Shown here piece by piece: positions 1 to 7,149 of a stretch of DNA of 12,975 nucleotides (the first letter of the stretch is position 1; each line of letters starts with the position of its first letter). The DNA is from an uncultured Mycoplasmatota bacterium (GTDB lineage: Bacteria > Bacillota_I > Bacilli_A > RF39 > UBA660): the NCBI GenBank assembly GCA_948470005.1, contig CAOKNI010000028.1:1-12975 (forward strand), in the 5' to 3' direction. The translations under genes and the position numbers were made by a program. The notes under the pieces were generated by a model. That model had not been told where the DNA came from, ran no database searches, and saw only the letters and a list, made by a program, of their open reading frames with translations.

Positions 1-460
1 GCAAGTTATCTTTATTAATGGTTAAATACCTATTTATAATTCTTTCGTTACATAATCTAAAATTACCAGTCATAAGATTTAAACAGGTTACTTTTTTACA
101 TGCTTCATAGTTTTCTTCTCCTGTTTTCATTTGGTTAGAATACGTTCGACAAGCATAACTATAACTTTTTGCATATTCTCTTTTACCAAAATCAGTATAA
201 GCTTCTAGTATTACTATCTCACCATCTTCCATGGTTACTAAAATATCCGCATAATACCACTTTATTTTATCTTTATCTGGTATTATATTATGTTGTAAAG
301 AGATATTAGTAATTTTACATTCTTTATTAATACCTCGAAACTTATAATAAGAATTAATAAAATCTTTTAAAGCATCTTCATTTTTAAAGAATGGCTTAAA
401 ATATTTATCTTGTAAAATTCCTTTAAAATCTGTTTCTACTTCAGTTATTATGATTTTCAC
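1..460 (-). CDS. Rpn/PD-(D/E)XK transposase-like nuclease, 3' end outside window, start codon doubtful
   Basis: The frame is open from about position 460 to the window edge (about 153 codons) and the C-terminus is cut off. The translation contains YYADILVTMEDGEIVILEAY, then a Tyr-rich helix (REYAKSYSYACRTYSNQM), then KTGEENYEACKKV. This is the core pattern of the Rpn family (recombination-promoting nuclease / PD-(D/E)XK transposase, PF12784): a strand with Asp, a strand ending in Glu, then YxxxYxxxxxxxQ and GExY. These proteins are thought to nick DNA and travel as mobile or selfish genes; the role here is inferred. A strong SD, GGAGG, lies at about 465-461, but the only canonical start near it, GTG at 460-458, overlaps the SD. 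At the normal spacing (451-449) the codon is ATA. A TTG at 466-464 has no SD. The gene may start at a rare codon or may be dead. It sits where recO would be expected beyond yqzL. Confidence 0.68.
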   Translation of the reverse strand, partial: MKIIITEVETDFKGILQDKYFKPFFKNEDALKDFINSYYKFRGINKECKITNISLQHNIIPDKDKIKWYYADILVTMEDGEIVILEAYTDFGKREYAKSYSYACRTYSNQMKTGEENYEACKKVTCLNLMTGNFRLCNERIINRYLTINKDNL

Positions 461-529
461 CTCCAATTCTCACTGAATAGAGGTTACTATAACATAACTA
501 AAGTGCAATATTTGTCGAAGTGTGGAACA

Positions 530-555
530 AAAGAAAAAAGGCTTCATAAAAAGCC
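530..555 (-). terminator. Rho-independent terminator of the yqfC-era-yqzL operon
   Basis: On the - strand a 5-bp stem GGCTT/AAGCC (551-555 with 540-544) with a 6-nt loop is followed directly by a run of six T and then CTTTT. It begins 13 bases after the yqzL-like stop codon and is the natural end of the leftward operon. Confidence 0.8.
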
Positions 556-567
556 AATTTATTAAAG

Positions 568-660
568 TTAATTTTCTTCTCTTTCGATTTTTTTATATTC
601 TAAGTAATCTTCTACTTTTCCGGATTTTTGAAATTTCTTCCAAGCTTCTTTTTTATTCAC
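568..660 (-). CDS. yqzL: YqzL-like small protein (about 30 aa)
   Basis: A very short ORF lies just downstream of era, reading VNKKEAWKKFQKSGKVEDY then LEYKKIEREEN. It fits the YqzL-like family (PF14006), whose members are short and share the pattern W-x2-F-x2-(S/T)G-x-(V/I)-x-x-Y-L. In Bacillus the gene lies between era and recO, the same place as here, and its function is unknown. GTG at 660-658 is chosen as the start because GAAGGG lies nine bases upstream. An in-frame ATG at 669-667 directly abuts that SD and is poorly placed, though it would add only three residues. The stop TAA is followed by the operon terminator. Family assignment rests on the short motif plus synteny, so it is likely rather than certain. 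Confidence 0.68.
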   Translation of the reverse strand: MNKKEAWKKFQKSGKVEDYLEYKKIEREEN

Positions 661-712
661 TAATCTCATCCCTTCTAATATAGTTATGAGATATTTTAAA
701 GCTTTTTATTCA

Positions 713-1594
713 TTAAAAATCTAAAAATCCTAATTCTTTGATATAACGCTCTTTATCCTTCCAATTTTTTATAGTTTTAACATATAATTCTAAATAAACC
801 TTTTTATGGAGCATATTTTCCATTTCGATTCGCGATTCTCTCCCTATTTCCTTTAATCTCTCCCCTTTTTTACCAATAATAATCTTTTTAATGGCATCAC
901 GGTCAACAATAATATCAACATGAATCTCGGTAATATCCTTCTTTTCTTCATAATAGATAGTATGGCAAGTTAAGCTATGAGGAATTTCTTCCACGAGCAC
1001 ATTAAATAATTTTTCTCTTACAATTTCACTTAACATGAAATAGATACTGTTACTAGTTTTGACAGCAGGGTCAAAATATCTTATTTCGTCTTTTAAATAA
1101 GCTTTAATAACATGTAAAAGTCTTGAAATATTGTCTTTAGTTAGAGCCGATATAGGCACAATCTCTTGAAAAGGATATAGATCTTTGTATTCATTAATAC
1201 TATACATGATGTCTTCATTAGTGAGTTTATCAATTTTATTCAAAACTAAAATAACAGGCACATCACTTTTACCTAAGATATCAATTATATATTTATCGCC
1301 TTTGCCAATACCAGCGGCGGCATCTACAACAAATAGTAAGCAATCTATATCCTGAGTTAGAGAAATAGCTTGTTTATTCGTAATTTTTCCTAATTTATTA
1401 ATTGGTTTTATAATGCCTGGAGTGTCCATAAATACAATTTGATAATCAGGTTCATTATAAATTCCTTGAATAATATTGCGAGTTGTGCCTGCGACTTTGC
1501 TAGTTATAGCAACTTTTTCATTTATTAAAGCATTAATAAGAGTTGACTTCCCGACATTGGGACGCCCAATTAAACTTACAAATCCACTTTTCAT
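713..1594 (-). CDS. era: GTPase Era, ribosome small-subunit assembly factor
   Basis: Era binds the 3' end of 16S rRNA and the 30S subunit and couples GTP hydrolysis to subunit maturation. All GTPase motifs are visible: G1 GRPNVGKS (residues 10-17), G2 Thr in AGTTRN (35-40), G3 DTPG (57-60), G4 NKID (119-122) and G5 SAL (149-151). The C-terminal KH domain follows, with IIIGKKGERLKEIG (238-251) carrying the GxxG loop and the family ending VYLELYVKTIKNWKD. The length, 293 residues, is that of a complete Era. AGGAGG lies six bases before the ATG. It is preceded by dgkA with a short gap and followed by the yqzL-like gene, the usual Firmicutes neighbourhood; cdd, often between dgkA and era, is absent. 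No defect is seen. Confidence 0.98.
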   Translation of the reverse strand: MKSGFVSLIGRPNVGKSTLINALINEKVAITSKVAGTTRNIIQGIYNEPDYQIVFMDTPGIIKPINKLGKITNKQAISLTQDIDCLLFVVDAAAGIGKGDKYIIDILGKSDVPVILVLNKIDKLTNEDIMYSINEYKDLYPFQEIVPISALTKDNISRLLHVIKAYLKDEIRYFDPAVKTSNSIYFMLSEIVREKLFNVLVEEIPHSLTCHTIYYEEKKDITEIHVDIIVDRDAIKKIIIGKKGERLKEIGRESRIEMENMLHKKVYLELYVKTIKNWKDKERYIKELGFLDF

Positions 1595-1612
1595 TATTTA
1601 ACCTCCTGCTAC

Positions 1613-2059
1613 TTAAAATAATTCTAATAGTTCCATTAAATATGGTCCAAAAACAAATAAACTAATGACGATGGAAACAATGGACATGACAAAACTAGCC
1701 GCGGAACCACAATCTTTGGCAATCTTAGCTAATGGATGGATTTTAGAAGTCGTAAGGTCGACTGCTGCTTCAATTGCTGTATTGATAAGTTCTAAAGCTA
1801 AAATAATACCTAAGGCAATAAAAATTATAGCCCATTCCGATAATCTGATTTGAAAGATTAAACCCATGATAATAGCTAGAATAGTAGCAAAACCATGAAT
1901 CCACAAGCTTTGTTCATAACGATAAGCATAAATAAGACCTTCTAATGAGTATTTAATGCTTTTAAAAAATCTTTTATAGCCATAAACTTTAACCGCATTA
2001 CGATTAAATTCTTTCATTTCTTCTTTTTTGATTTCTTTATCTTGTAATGCCTTCCGCAT
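1613..2059 (-). CDS. dgkA: Diacylglycerol/undecaprenol kinase DgkA family
   Basis: This is a small integral membrane lipid kinase. In Gram-positive bacteria the family phosphorylates undecaprenol, feeding the carrier lipid for wall synthesis. The signature ELINTAIEAAVDL (residues 90-102) followed by HPLAKIAKDCGSAA (108-121) is diagnostic. Three hydrophobic segments are visible, at about 56-72, 76-95 and 121-141, after a conserved amphipathic stretch SIKYSLEGLIYAYRYEQ. The N-terminus has about 20 extra charged residues (KEIKKEEMKEFNR) compared with the usual compact form. The ATG lies inside the 3' end of ybeY (23-base overlap) and is preceded by AGGAG at nine bases. The overlap implies translational coupling. 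The Gram-positive substrate preference is known for the family and not shown here. Confidence 0.95.
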   Translation of the reverse strand: MRKALQDKEIKKEEMKEFNRNAVKVYGYKRFFKSIKYSLEGLIYAYRYEQSLWIHGFATILAIIMGLIFQIRLSEWAIIFIALGIILALELINTAIEAAVDLTTSKIHPLAKIAKDCGSAASFVMSIVSIVISLFVFGPYLMELLELF

Positions 2060-2480
2060 TTAATATCAACTCCTGCAACTTAAACATTTTTTCCTCATCT
2101 TCTTTAGTTAAATGGTCATAGCCAAGCAAGTGAAGTAACCCATGGACCGTTAGAAAAGAAAGCTCCCTTTTAACTGAGTGACCATATTCACTTGCTTGGG
2201 AAAACATCCTAGGAATACAAATATAAATGTCTCCTAAAACTCTAATATTATTATACACTAAAGTGGCATTATCTTCAAAGGCAAATGATATAACATCGGT
2301 AACTTTATCAATGCCACGATATTCTTTATTTATTCTCTTAATTTCTGCTTCATCAACAAAAATAATTGAAAGAGTAGCATTGAAAGCTTTTTCTTCTTTT
2401 AGAGTCCTTTTAATTACTTTATTTAAATAATTATATTTGAAGTCGACTCCATATAAATCATTAATTACAACATTCTTCAT
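2037..2480 (-). CDS. ybeY: Endoribonuclease YbeY, rRNA maturation factor
   Basis: YbeY is a zinc-dependent single-strand endoribonuclease involved in 16S rRNA 3' maturation and ribosome quality control. The metal-binding motif HGLLHLLGYDH (H-x3-H-x5-H) is at residues 113-123 and is preceded by the family block RGIDKVTDVISFAF. I place the start at ATG 2480: GGGAG lies ten bases upstream, and the ATG forms an ATGA overlap with the TGA stop of the vanZ-like gene. A longer reading from TTG at 2513 has no SD. The resulting 147 residues is near the family length. The position upstream of dgkA and era is the standard Firmicutes arrangement. Confidence 0.96.
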   Translation of the reverse strand: MKNVVINDLYGVDFKYNYLNKVIKRTLKEEKAFNATLSIIFVDEAEIKRINKEYRGIDKVTDVISFAFEDNATLVYNNIRVLGDIYICIPRMFSQASEYGHSVKRELSFLTVHGLLHLLGYDHLTKEDEEKMFKLQELILNAEGITR

Positions 2481-3112
2481 AAAACATTTACTCCCATTCT
2501 TCCTAAAACACAAACAATCATAATAAGAAGGATTAAAAATGAAATAATATTATAAAATAGGTCATTATCAAAGATGCTAGGCAAATATTTTTTAATAGCA
2601 TTGAAAGCAACATATAAAAGAAAGCCCATTAAAGCCCCTATTGCATTTAATAAAATGTCATCAACATCAAAGCTTCTGCCAATACATAGCTGAACGAACT
2701 CAACAGTAGAGCTTGATATAATACTTACAAGTAAGATGGGTAATATCTTTTTTGGTTTAATGTAAGTAGAAATAAAATAGCCAAAAGGAATAAATAAAAT
2801 AATATTGCCTACGACATTAATATAAAATCCTCCACTGCCAATAGGATAGCGAAATATTTCGGTAAAAGGAACTAGATTATAACTACTTCCTCTATTTATT
2901 TCGGACATAGTTAGTAATTCATACAAAAGCAAAATATAAATGATAAATAAAACATGCGAAAATTCTTTATGAAATACAAATTTTTCATTACTGGATTTTA
3001 TTGCAGCGACTCTTACAGCGGTAATAATTACTAAAAATATTGTAAGCATAGGCCACATGTTATCTATGGACTTAGAAACTATCTCCATTATACTTTCTAT
3101 CACTACTATCAC
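2477..3112 (-). CDS. VanZ-family integral membrane protein
   Basis: This is a multi-pass membrane protein of the VanZ family (PF04892). The signatures are NLVPFTEIFRYP, then NVVGNIILFIPFGYF, then SSSTVEFVQLCIGRSFDVDD and ILLNAIGALMGFLLY. At least five hydrophobic segments are visible, at roughly residues 18-38, 50-66, 96-114, 126-143, 157-173 and 187-206. VanZ itself confers low-level teicoplanin resistance by an unclear mechanism; most relatives have no known role and resistance is not implied. The start is uncertain: GTG at 3112 has AAAAGG close upstream and overlaps yqfD by 41 bases, whereas ATG at 3088 has only a weak AGAAAG. The gene occupies the slot where Bacillus carries phoH and pgpH. 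Confidence 0.88.
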   Translation of the reverse strand: MIVVIESIMEIVSKSIDNMWPMLTIFLVIITAVRVAAIKSSNEKFVFHKEFSHVLFIIYILLLYELLTMSEINRGSSYNLVPFTEIFRYPIGSGGFYINVVGNIILFIPFGYFISTYIKPKKILPILLVSIISSSTVEFVQLCIGRSFDVDDILLNAIGALMGFLLYVAFNAIKKYLPSIFDNDLFYNIISFLILLIMIVCVLGRMGVNVL

Positions 3113-4250
3113 TTGCCTTTTCTGGGGTATAATATTTCGTTACACCAATTTGTTCTCTTATGGTTATAAACATATCCATATCTAAGTTATCATTAATTAC
3201 ATTTTTTTTCAAGACTTTTTCGGTTATTTTATCTTTCTTTTCAATTCCTTTAAGAGCAAGTTTTTCGTAGATTTGTTCTTTTGCTTTAAGGGTAGCTTCT
3301 TCTAAGGTATACTTTTTAGTTTCCATATTGACTTCATATTCTTTTTGTAAATAAAATTTAAAATTTCCAAAGCTCCAAAGTAAAATATTTTCAACCTCAG
3401 CATTATTTACTCTACTTTTTAAAATCACATGTTCCTCTTGGCCATCTTTAACCATAAAGTTGTAGCGCATTTTACCAGTTTTTTTCTTTTCTTCATAATT
3501 AAGTGGTAAGCTTACATGAGTATTGTACCAGACTTCAGCATATACAAGACCGCTCGCACAAACATTGTTTTTTACCTCCTCATTTAACTTTATTTCGCCC
3601 GTAATTAAGACCTCATCTTTTTCAACATAATCATTAATTTGGACAAGAGCAATACCACGCTCGGTTAAAATATTTTTAATGATACCCGATTTTTGGGCTA
3701 CGACATGGCAAAAATTGTATTTGTTATCATAGGAATTTATAATTCGTTCCTCGACGCGAACATTAATAATCATGCCTTCTACATCTATCTCTAACCATTC
3801 AATTTCATTTTTATAGTTATTTTTAATATCAGAGATGATTTTCTCATATTCTTTATAGGATTTTTTAAAGGTTAGTCTTTTTACACCTCGTTCTTCTAAA
3901 GCTTCATAAAGTAAATTTCTAATTTTACTATTTTCATGAATGACATTTACACTCACTATAATGTTTGATAATATTAAAAATACAATACTTGCAAAAATAG
4001 CGCCAATAATAAGTAATAAATTTTTTTGTAAAGTGTTTTTGATTTTGTATATGCCTACATCACTTATAATCTCAATTTTTTCGCTTATTAAGTATTTTCG
4101 AACCTTTTTTAAATCTTCTTTCAAAATATCAAAAACTAAGTATTCTTTTTGATAAGAAATATTTTTAATACTCGCATTAATCTTATTTAATTTAAGTAAC
4201 ACATTACTTTTTTTTGATGTTTTTAGGCGTATCGTTACATAATGCTTCAT
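3072..4250 (-). CDS. yqfD: Sporulation protein YqfD
   Basis: This is a YqfD-family protein (PF06898), known in Bacillus as a mother-cell protein made under sigma-E. Its molecular role is unresolved. The layout matches the family: an N-terminal cytoplasmic region, one strong membrane segment (about residues 77-99, LLLIIGAIFASIVFLILSN), then a long outward domain with the typical string of an 'xLxxRGV' helix, EWLEIDVEGMIINVRVEERI and a late beta-rich domain. At 392 residues it is full length. The start ATG overlaps the stop of yqfC (ATGA) and has GAGG eight bases upstream. It implies an endospore former or a lineage derived from one. Confidence 0.93.
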   Translation of the reverse strand: MKHYVTIRLKTSKKSNVLLKLNKINASIKNISYQKEYLVFDILKEDLKKVRKYLISEKIEIISDVGIYKIKNTLQKNLLLIIGAIFASIVFLILSNIIVSVNVIHENSKIRNLLYEALEERGVKRLTFKKSYKEYEKIISDIKNNYKNEIEWLEIDVEGMIINVRVEERIINSYDNKYNFCHVVAQKSGIIKNILTERGIALVQINDYVEKDEVLITGEIKLNEEVKNNVCASGLVYAEVWYNTHVSLPLNYEEKKKTGKMRYNFMVKDGQEEHVILKSRVNNAEVENILLWSFGNFKFYLQKEYEVNMETKKYTLEEATLKAKEQIYEKLALKGIEKKDKITEKVLKKNVINDNLDMDMFITIREQIGVTKYYTPEKASDSSDRKYNGDSF

Positions 4251-4489
4251 CTTAAAAACCTCAAGGAATCTATAACTCCTTTAATTAATATTTCATGATT
4301 ATCCATAGCGCTTACAGTTAAATTACTGCCTTCAATTTTAAGAGAAAATTCTTTTAATTTTAACTCTATTAAATTGGAGCTTAAAGTTAGCAAGTCCTCA
4401 TAATAATAAACATGAATACAATTATTAAATATGTCTATATAATAATCTTGGTCTAATAAAAAATTTTGAAGATTTTTCATGATACGCAT
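4247..4489 (-). CDS. yqfC: Sporulation protein YqfC (YabP/YqfC family)
   Basis: This is a small YabP/YqfC-family protein (PF07873) with the usual pattern of short beta strands: CIHVYYYEDLLTLSSNLIEL, then LKIEGSNLTVSAMDNHEILIKGVIDSLRFL. The family always lies just before yqfD, and here the two overlap by four bases. YabP relatives take part in spore coat or engulfment stages; the role of YqfC is not firmly known. I prefer ATG 4489 (80 residues) because GGGTGAT, matching the extended anti-SD, lies at correct spacing. An upstream in-frame ATG at 4501 has no SD. It is the first gene of the leftward operon. Confidence 0.9.
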   Translation of the reverse strand: MRIMKNLQNFLLDQDYYIDIFNNCIHVYYYEDLLTLSSNLIELKLKEFSLKIEGSNLTVSAMDNHEILIKGVIDSLRFLR

Positions 4490-4519
4490 AACATCACCCA
4501 TCTAATTTTATGCTTTAGG

Positions 4520-4545
4520 CCTAAAAAAAAGACTTAAAAGTCTTT
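4520..4545 (-). terminator. Rho-independent terminator of the HD-domain gene, overlapping its stop codon
   Basis: On the - strand AAAGACTT pairs with AAGTCTTT (4528-4545, 2-4 nt loop), followed by a run of eight T. The first bases of the stem lie in the TAA stop codon of the HD gene, so gene and terminator are packed with no gap. The T-run leads directly into the yqfC leader. Confidence 0.82.
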
Positions 4546-5092
4546 AAATATAAGGATTAACGTGACGCGAGATAATGCGTCGTTCTTTTTTTTCTTCAAC
4601 TACTTTTTTAGTAATATTACAATAAGCATTTTTACTAAACACCTCATAAATACTGCAAAATTTATCCACAAGGCAGATAATAGCACTCTCTTTATATTTA
4701 GGAGGATAAAAGGTTAATGGAAACATATGCTTTTCAATAATATCTGCTTCTAAGTAGTTAACATTAAAATCTTTCCTAGCATTAAAAAGTGCTATTTTAG
4801 GATGAATCATACCATGTAAGCCTTGTCTATTATTCATGTATTTAGCATGCCAATCATATAAGAAATAATCATGAAGTAAAGCTCCTCTTATAAGTTCGCG
4901 TTCGTGGACTTTTAATTTAAATATTTTGCAAAGACGATAACTATAGTAAGCAACAGCAATAGAATGAAGTAAACAACTAGTATTACCATGTTGGATATAT
5001 CTATTCATTTTTAAGAATTTCTTTTTTTGCATTATTTCTTCTAAATAACTTTTAAATACTAAGTCTTCAACTTCTTTATTTTTTAGTTTCAT
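4544..5092 (-). CDS. HD-domain phosphohydrolase, substrate unknown
   Basis: This is a 182-residue soluble HD-superfamily protein. The metal ligands expected of the fold are visible: His43 (LLHSIAVA), the His74-Asp75 pair (GALLHDYFLYDWH) and Asp143 (CLVDKFCSIYE), with extra His at 93, 97 and 122 (HGMIHP, IEKHMFP). The family hydrolyses phosphate esters or nucleotides; nothing here identifies the substrate. The arrangement ALLHDYFLYDWH...HPKIAL...EADIIEKHMFPLT is common in uncharacterised clostridial and bacillar HD proteins. It is not YqfF/PgpH, which is a large membrane protein. AGGAG lies at seven to eight bases before the ATG, and a convincing promoter precedes it. It is monocistronic, with its own terminator. 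Confidence 0.88.
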   Translation of the reverse strand: MKLKNKEVEDLVFKSYLEEIMQKKKFLKMNRYIQHGNTSCLLHSIAVAYYSYRLCKIFKLKVHERELIRGALLHDYFLYDWHAKYMNNRQGLHGMIHPKIALFNARKDFNVNYLEADIIEKHMFPLTFYPPKYKESAIICLVDKFCSIYEVFSKNAYCNITKKVVEEKKERRIISRHVNPYI

Positions 5093-5112
5093 GATTCTAT
5101 CTCCTGATTATA

Positions 5113-5141
5113 ATTATATAATAAATATATGAAAATACCAA
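5113..5141 (-). promoter_or_regulatory. Sigma-A promoter of the HD-domain gene
   Basis: On the - strand TTGGTA (5141-5136) and TATAAT (5118-5113) are separated by exactly 17 bases, with the SD AGGAG and the ATG following closely. It lies in the only gap between the 632-residue gene and the HD gene. Confidence 0.72.
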
Positions 5142-5151
5142 GTTAAAATTA

Positions 5152-7050
5152 TTAATTTGACGTATAATGTTGCCCAAAGCCACTTTCACGAGTACTAAGT
5201 TCTACTAATCTATTTTTAAGACTATTTAAATCTGAAGGTGAAAATAAATGTTCCATATGGTTATCAAATATATATTCTACCGCTTTAACGTGATTAGGCT
5301 TATCCACTAGACCACGGACTATTTCTACATACCATTCACTACTTACATTAGAAATCATTTTTAAAACATATTCTAAATAACGTCCTTTTAAGTTAGCAAC
5401 AAGAAATATTGCATAATTGGTTTTATGTAACATAACAATGTTTGTAATTAAGAAAAAAGTTGCAGAGCATTTAGTGGTACAAGCAAGTGTAGCCATTAAT
5501 CGGTAATTACTAGCTGTTGTTGCTTCATCAGAAATCCTGTTTTGTTCCGCTTCTTTTAAATGAGGCATTAAACGAGCTATAGTATTAAAATCATTTAAAT
5601 ATAAAATATCTTCAATTAAGCTTTCTTTAATTTCTGCATCTTCATTGATGAAAAACATCTCTAAAAGATATTCACTTTTTTGACTATCTGAAAGTTCTTC
5701 AACTGTAGGTAATGCCTTATAGGCTTCCATAAAGCTATTAGTTTTCTTTATAAAATCAATATAATCTTTAATGTTAGGTTTGCCTTTTAAATAAGACACT
5801 AAAACTTGTTCTTTTAAATTAGTATCAGCATTATTGTAATACTCAGCTGTTTTATCAGGCGTAAATTCATTTTCTTTATGAGTATCGGGAACTTTTTCTG
5901 TAACTTCTTCTCTTTTAGGCTCACCGTTTATTTCTTTAATGCATTCAATACCAGCAATTTTTACAATATCGTCACTAGGTGGAGCTGCTAAGACATAAGA
6001 CTTAATAGTCTCAATATCCGCGGCATATTTTTCTTTATCGCTAACAGCAATATTAGCTAACTTATAAATATAATTATTATACCCAAGCATAATACTAACT
6101 TCTAAAAACAAGCCAAAATGGGCAGTCATTACTTCTTTGCCACCATAATTTAATCCAAACGAATTATAATAGACTATAGCACTTTTTTGAAGTTCAGGTC
6201 TAACCATTTCAAAAAGTTTATGCAAGTCATCTAAAAGGCAAGGAAACTCTTTATAATTATCAAAATTTTTGGCATAAATAAATAATTTTTCGATATCTTT
6301 ATCACTAAGTTCTGATAATAAGTTTTCATCGATATGAGACCATAATATTATTTCATGGTATTTTTTATTTAATAATAACCATCTAAGATCAATTTTTCGT
6401 TTGATACTTCTAAAAACTTTTTTAAAAATATTATCTTTTTTAGGGGTTTTAGGTAAAGAATCTTCTTCAATTTCTCCTTCTTTTCTGACAACATCGGCAT
6501 TATTTGTAACCGGATCATTTAAAATATCGGCATTCTTATCAGTAGCTTTATTGATTATGTCAGCAGTCTCATCTTCTAATTCAAATTCTACATCTTGATT
6601 AAAGTTACTGCCATCCTCTAAAGCATTAGGATTTAATTCAGCAATTATATTTCTGCCCTCACCTTCAAAATATCCTTTAATTAAATTTACTTGAGCAGTA
6701 TAAAATATTGGATTATTTAAACCAATTTTTAAGAGTTCAATTAAATAGTTATCACAACCACTTTGGAAACTTACTTTGACAAAATCAGTATAAAAATCTT
6801 CCATAACACTGACATTAAAAAACAATTTTTGCTCATCAAGCTTTTTGATAAAGCGCTCTTTATCTTCATCATTTAATCCTTTAAAGATACTCTTTTGTAA
6901 CTTTATGTTATTTGTTTCTAAAGCGTAAAATAAGATATCAGTTTTTTCAATTTCTTCTAATTCACTTATTTTTACTTTTCCGCTTAATATTTGACTTCGT
7001 AGTATAATTCCTTGAAGGCGACTTAAAAAACTTCTTTTAGTACCACCCAT
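5152..7050 (-). CDS. Unknown 632-residue cytoplasmic protein with internal duplication
   Basis: I do not recognise this protein. No signal peptide, membrane segment or catalytic motif is visible, and the composition suggests mostly helices. Two segments of equal length, residues 84-128 and 309-353, align without gaps. They share an F-x2-V-S pattern, G-x2-N-Y, a central L-x2-I, Y-x-A and I-K-x-Y (about 13 of 45 identical, many others similar), so the protein contains two copies of a helical unit. The copies are joined by an acidic, Asn-rich linker (about 135-205) with a threefold 11-residue repeat. A second charged linker (about 374-412) leads to a C-terminal helical region. The C-terminal part has a Cys-containing hydrophobic stretch (LACTTKCSATFFLITNIVML, 522-541). 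The start ATG has AAGGGTG nine bases upstream. It lies between pgsA and the HD gene and appears to be transcribed alone. It could be a scaffold or adaptor protein. Confidence 0.85.
   Translation of the reverse strand: MGGTKRSFLSRLQGIILRSQILSGKVKISELEEIEKTDILFYALETNNIKLQKSIFKGLNDEDKERFIKKLDEQKLFFNVSVMEDFYTDFVKVSFQSGCDNYLIELLKIGLNNPIFYTAQVNLIKGYFEGEGRNIIAELNPNALEDGSNFNQDVEFELEDETADIINKATDKNADILNDPVTNNADVVRKEGEIEEDSLPKTPKKDNIFKKVFRSIKRKIDLRWLLLNKKYHEIILWSHIDENLLSELSDKDIEKLFIYAKNFDNYKEFPCLLDDLHKLFEMVRPELQKSAIVYYNSFGLNYGGKEVMTAHFGLFLEVSIMLGYNNYIYKLANIAVSDKEKYAADIETIKSYVLAAPPSDDIVKIAGIECIKEINGEPKREEVTEKVPDTHKENEFTPDKTAEYYNNADTNLKEQVLVSYLKGKPNIKDYIDFIKKTNSFMEAYKALPTVEELSDSQKSEYLLEMFFINEDAEIKESLIEDILYLNDFNTIARLMPHLKEAEQNRISDEATTASNYRLMATLACTTKCSATFFLITNIVMLHKTNYAIFLVANLKGRYLEYVLKMISNVSSEWYVEIVRGLVDKPNHVKAVEYIFDNHMEHLFSPSDLNSLKNRLVELSTRESGFGQHYTSN
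6472..6570 (-). repeat. Three degenerate 33-bp tandem repeats encoding an 11-residue linker motif
   Basis: Residues 161-193 of the 632-residue protein read as three units of exactly 11: ETADIINKATD, KNADILNDPVT, NNADVVRKEGE, with the A-D-(I/V) core at 163, 174 and 185. The last two units share near-identical DNA (AATGCCGAT...). This looks like slippage-type expansion in a disordered linker. Confidence 0.6.
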
Positions 7051-7105
7051 ACTAATACACCCTTTCTGAAGGCGTAATCCGCCCTTTTATAAAAGATTGT
7101 GTAGT

Positions 7106-7134
7106 ATTATAATACATATTTACAAATAAATCTA
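7106..7134 (-). promoter_or_regulatory. Probable promoter of the 632-residue gene (good -10, weak -35)
   Basis: A consensus TATAAT lies at 7111-7106 on the - strand. Seventeen bases upstream is TAGATT (7134-7129), which matches TTGACA at only three positions. The leader then carries a small bulged hairpin (7086-7069, AAGG-G-CG/CGCCTT) before the SD. Confidence 0.4.
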
Positions 7135-7149
7135 GTATAAATTTTAAAA

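Noticed and set aside
1665..1853. 62-codon + strand ORF inside dgkA
   Set aside because: It is antisense to a well-supported gene, has no SD and shows no recognisable protein features. The other + strand ORFs at 2227-2430, 3940-4152, 6401-6598 and 10465-10719 are rejected for the same reason.
2481..2513. Eleven-residue N-terminal extension of YbeY from TTG 2513
   Set aside because: There is no SD before the TTG, while ATG 2480 has GGGAG and an ATGA overlap with the vanZ-like stop.
4544..5092. HD gene as the missing pgpH/yqfF
   Set aside because: PgpH is a large multi-pass membrane protein; this one is 182 residues, soluble and under its own promoter and terminator.
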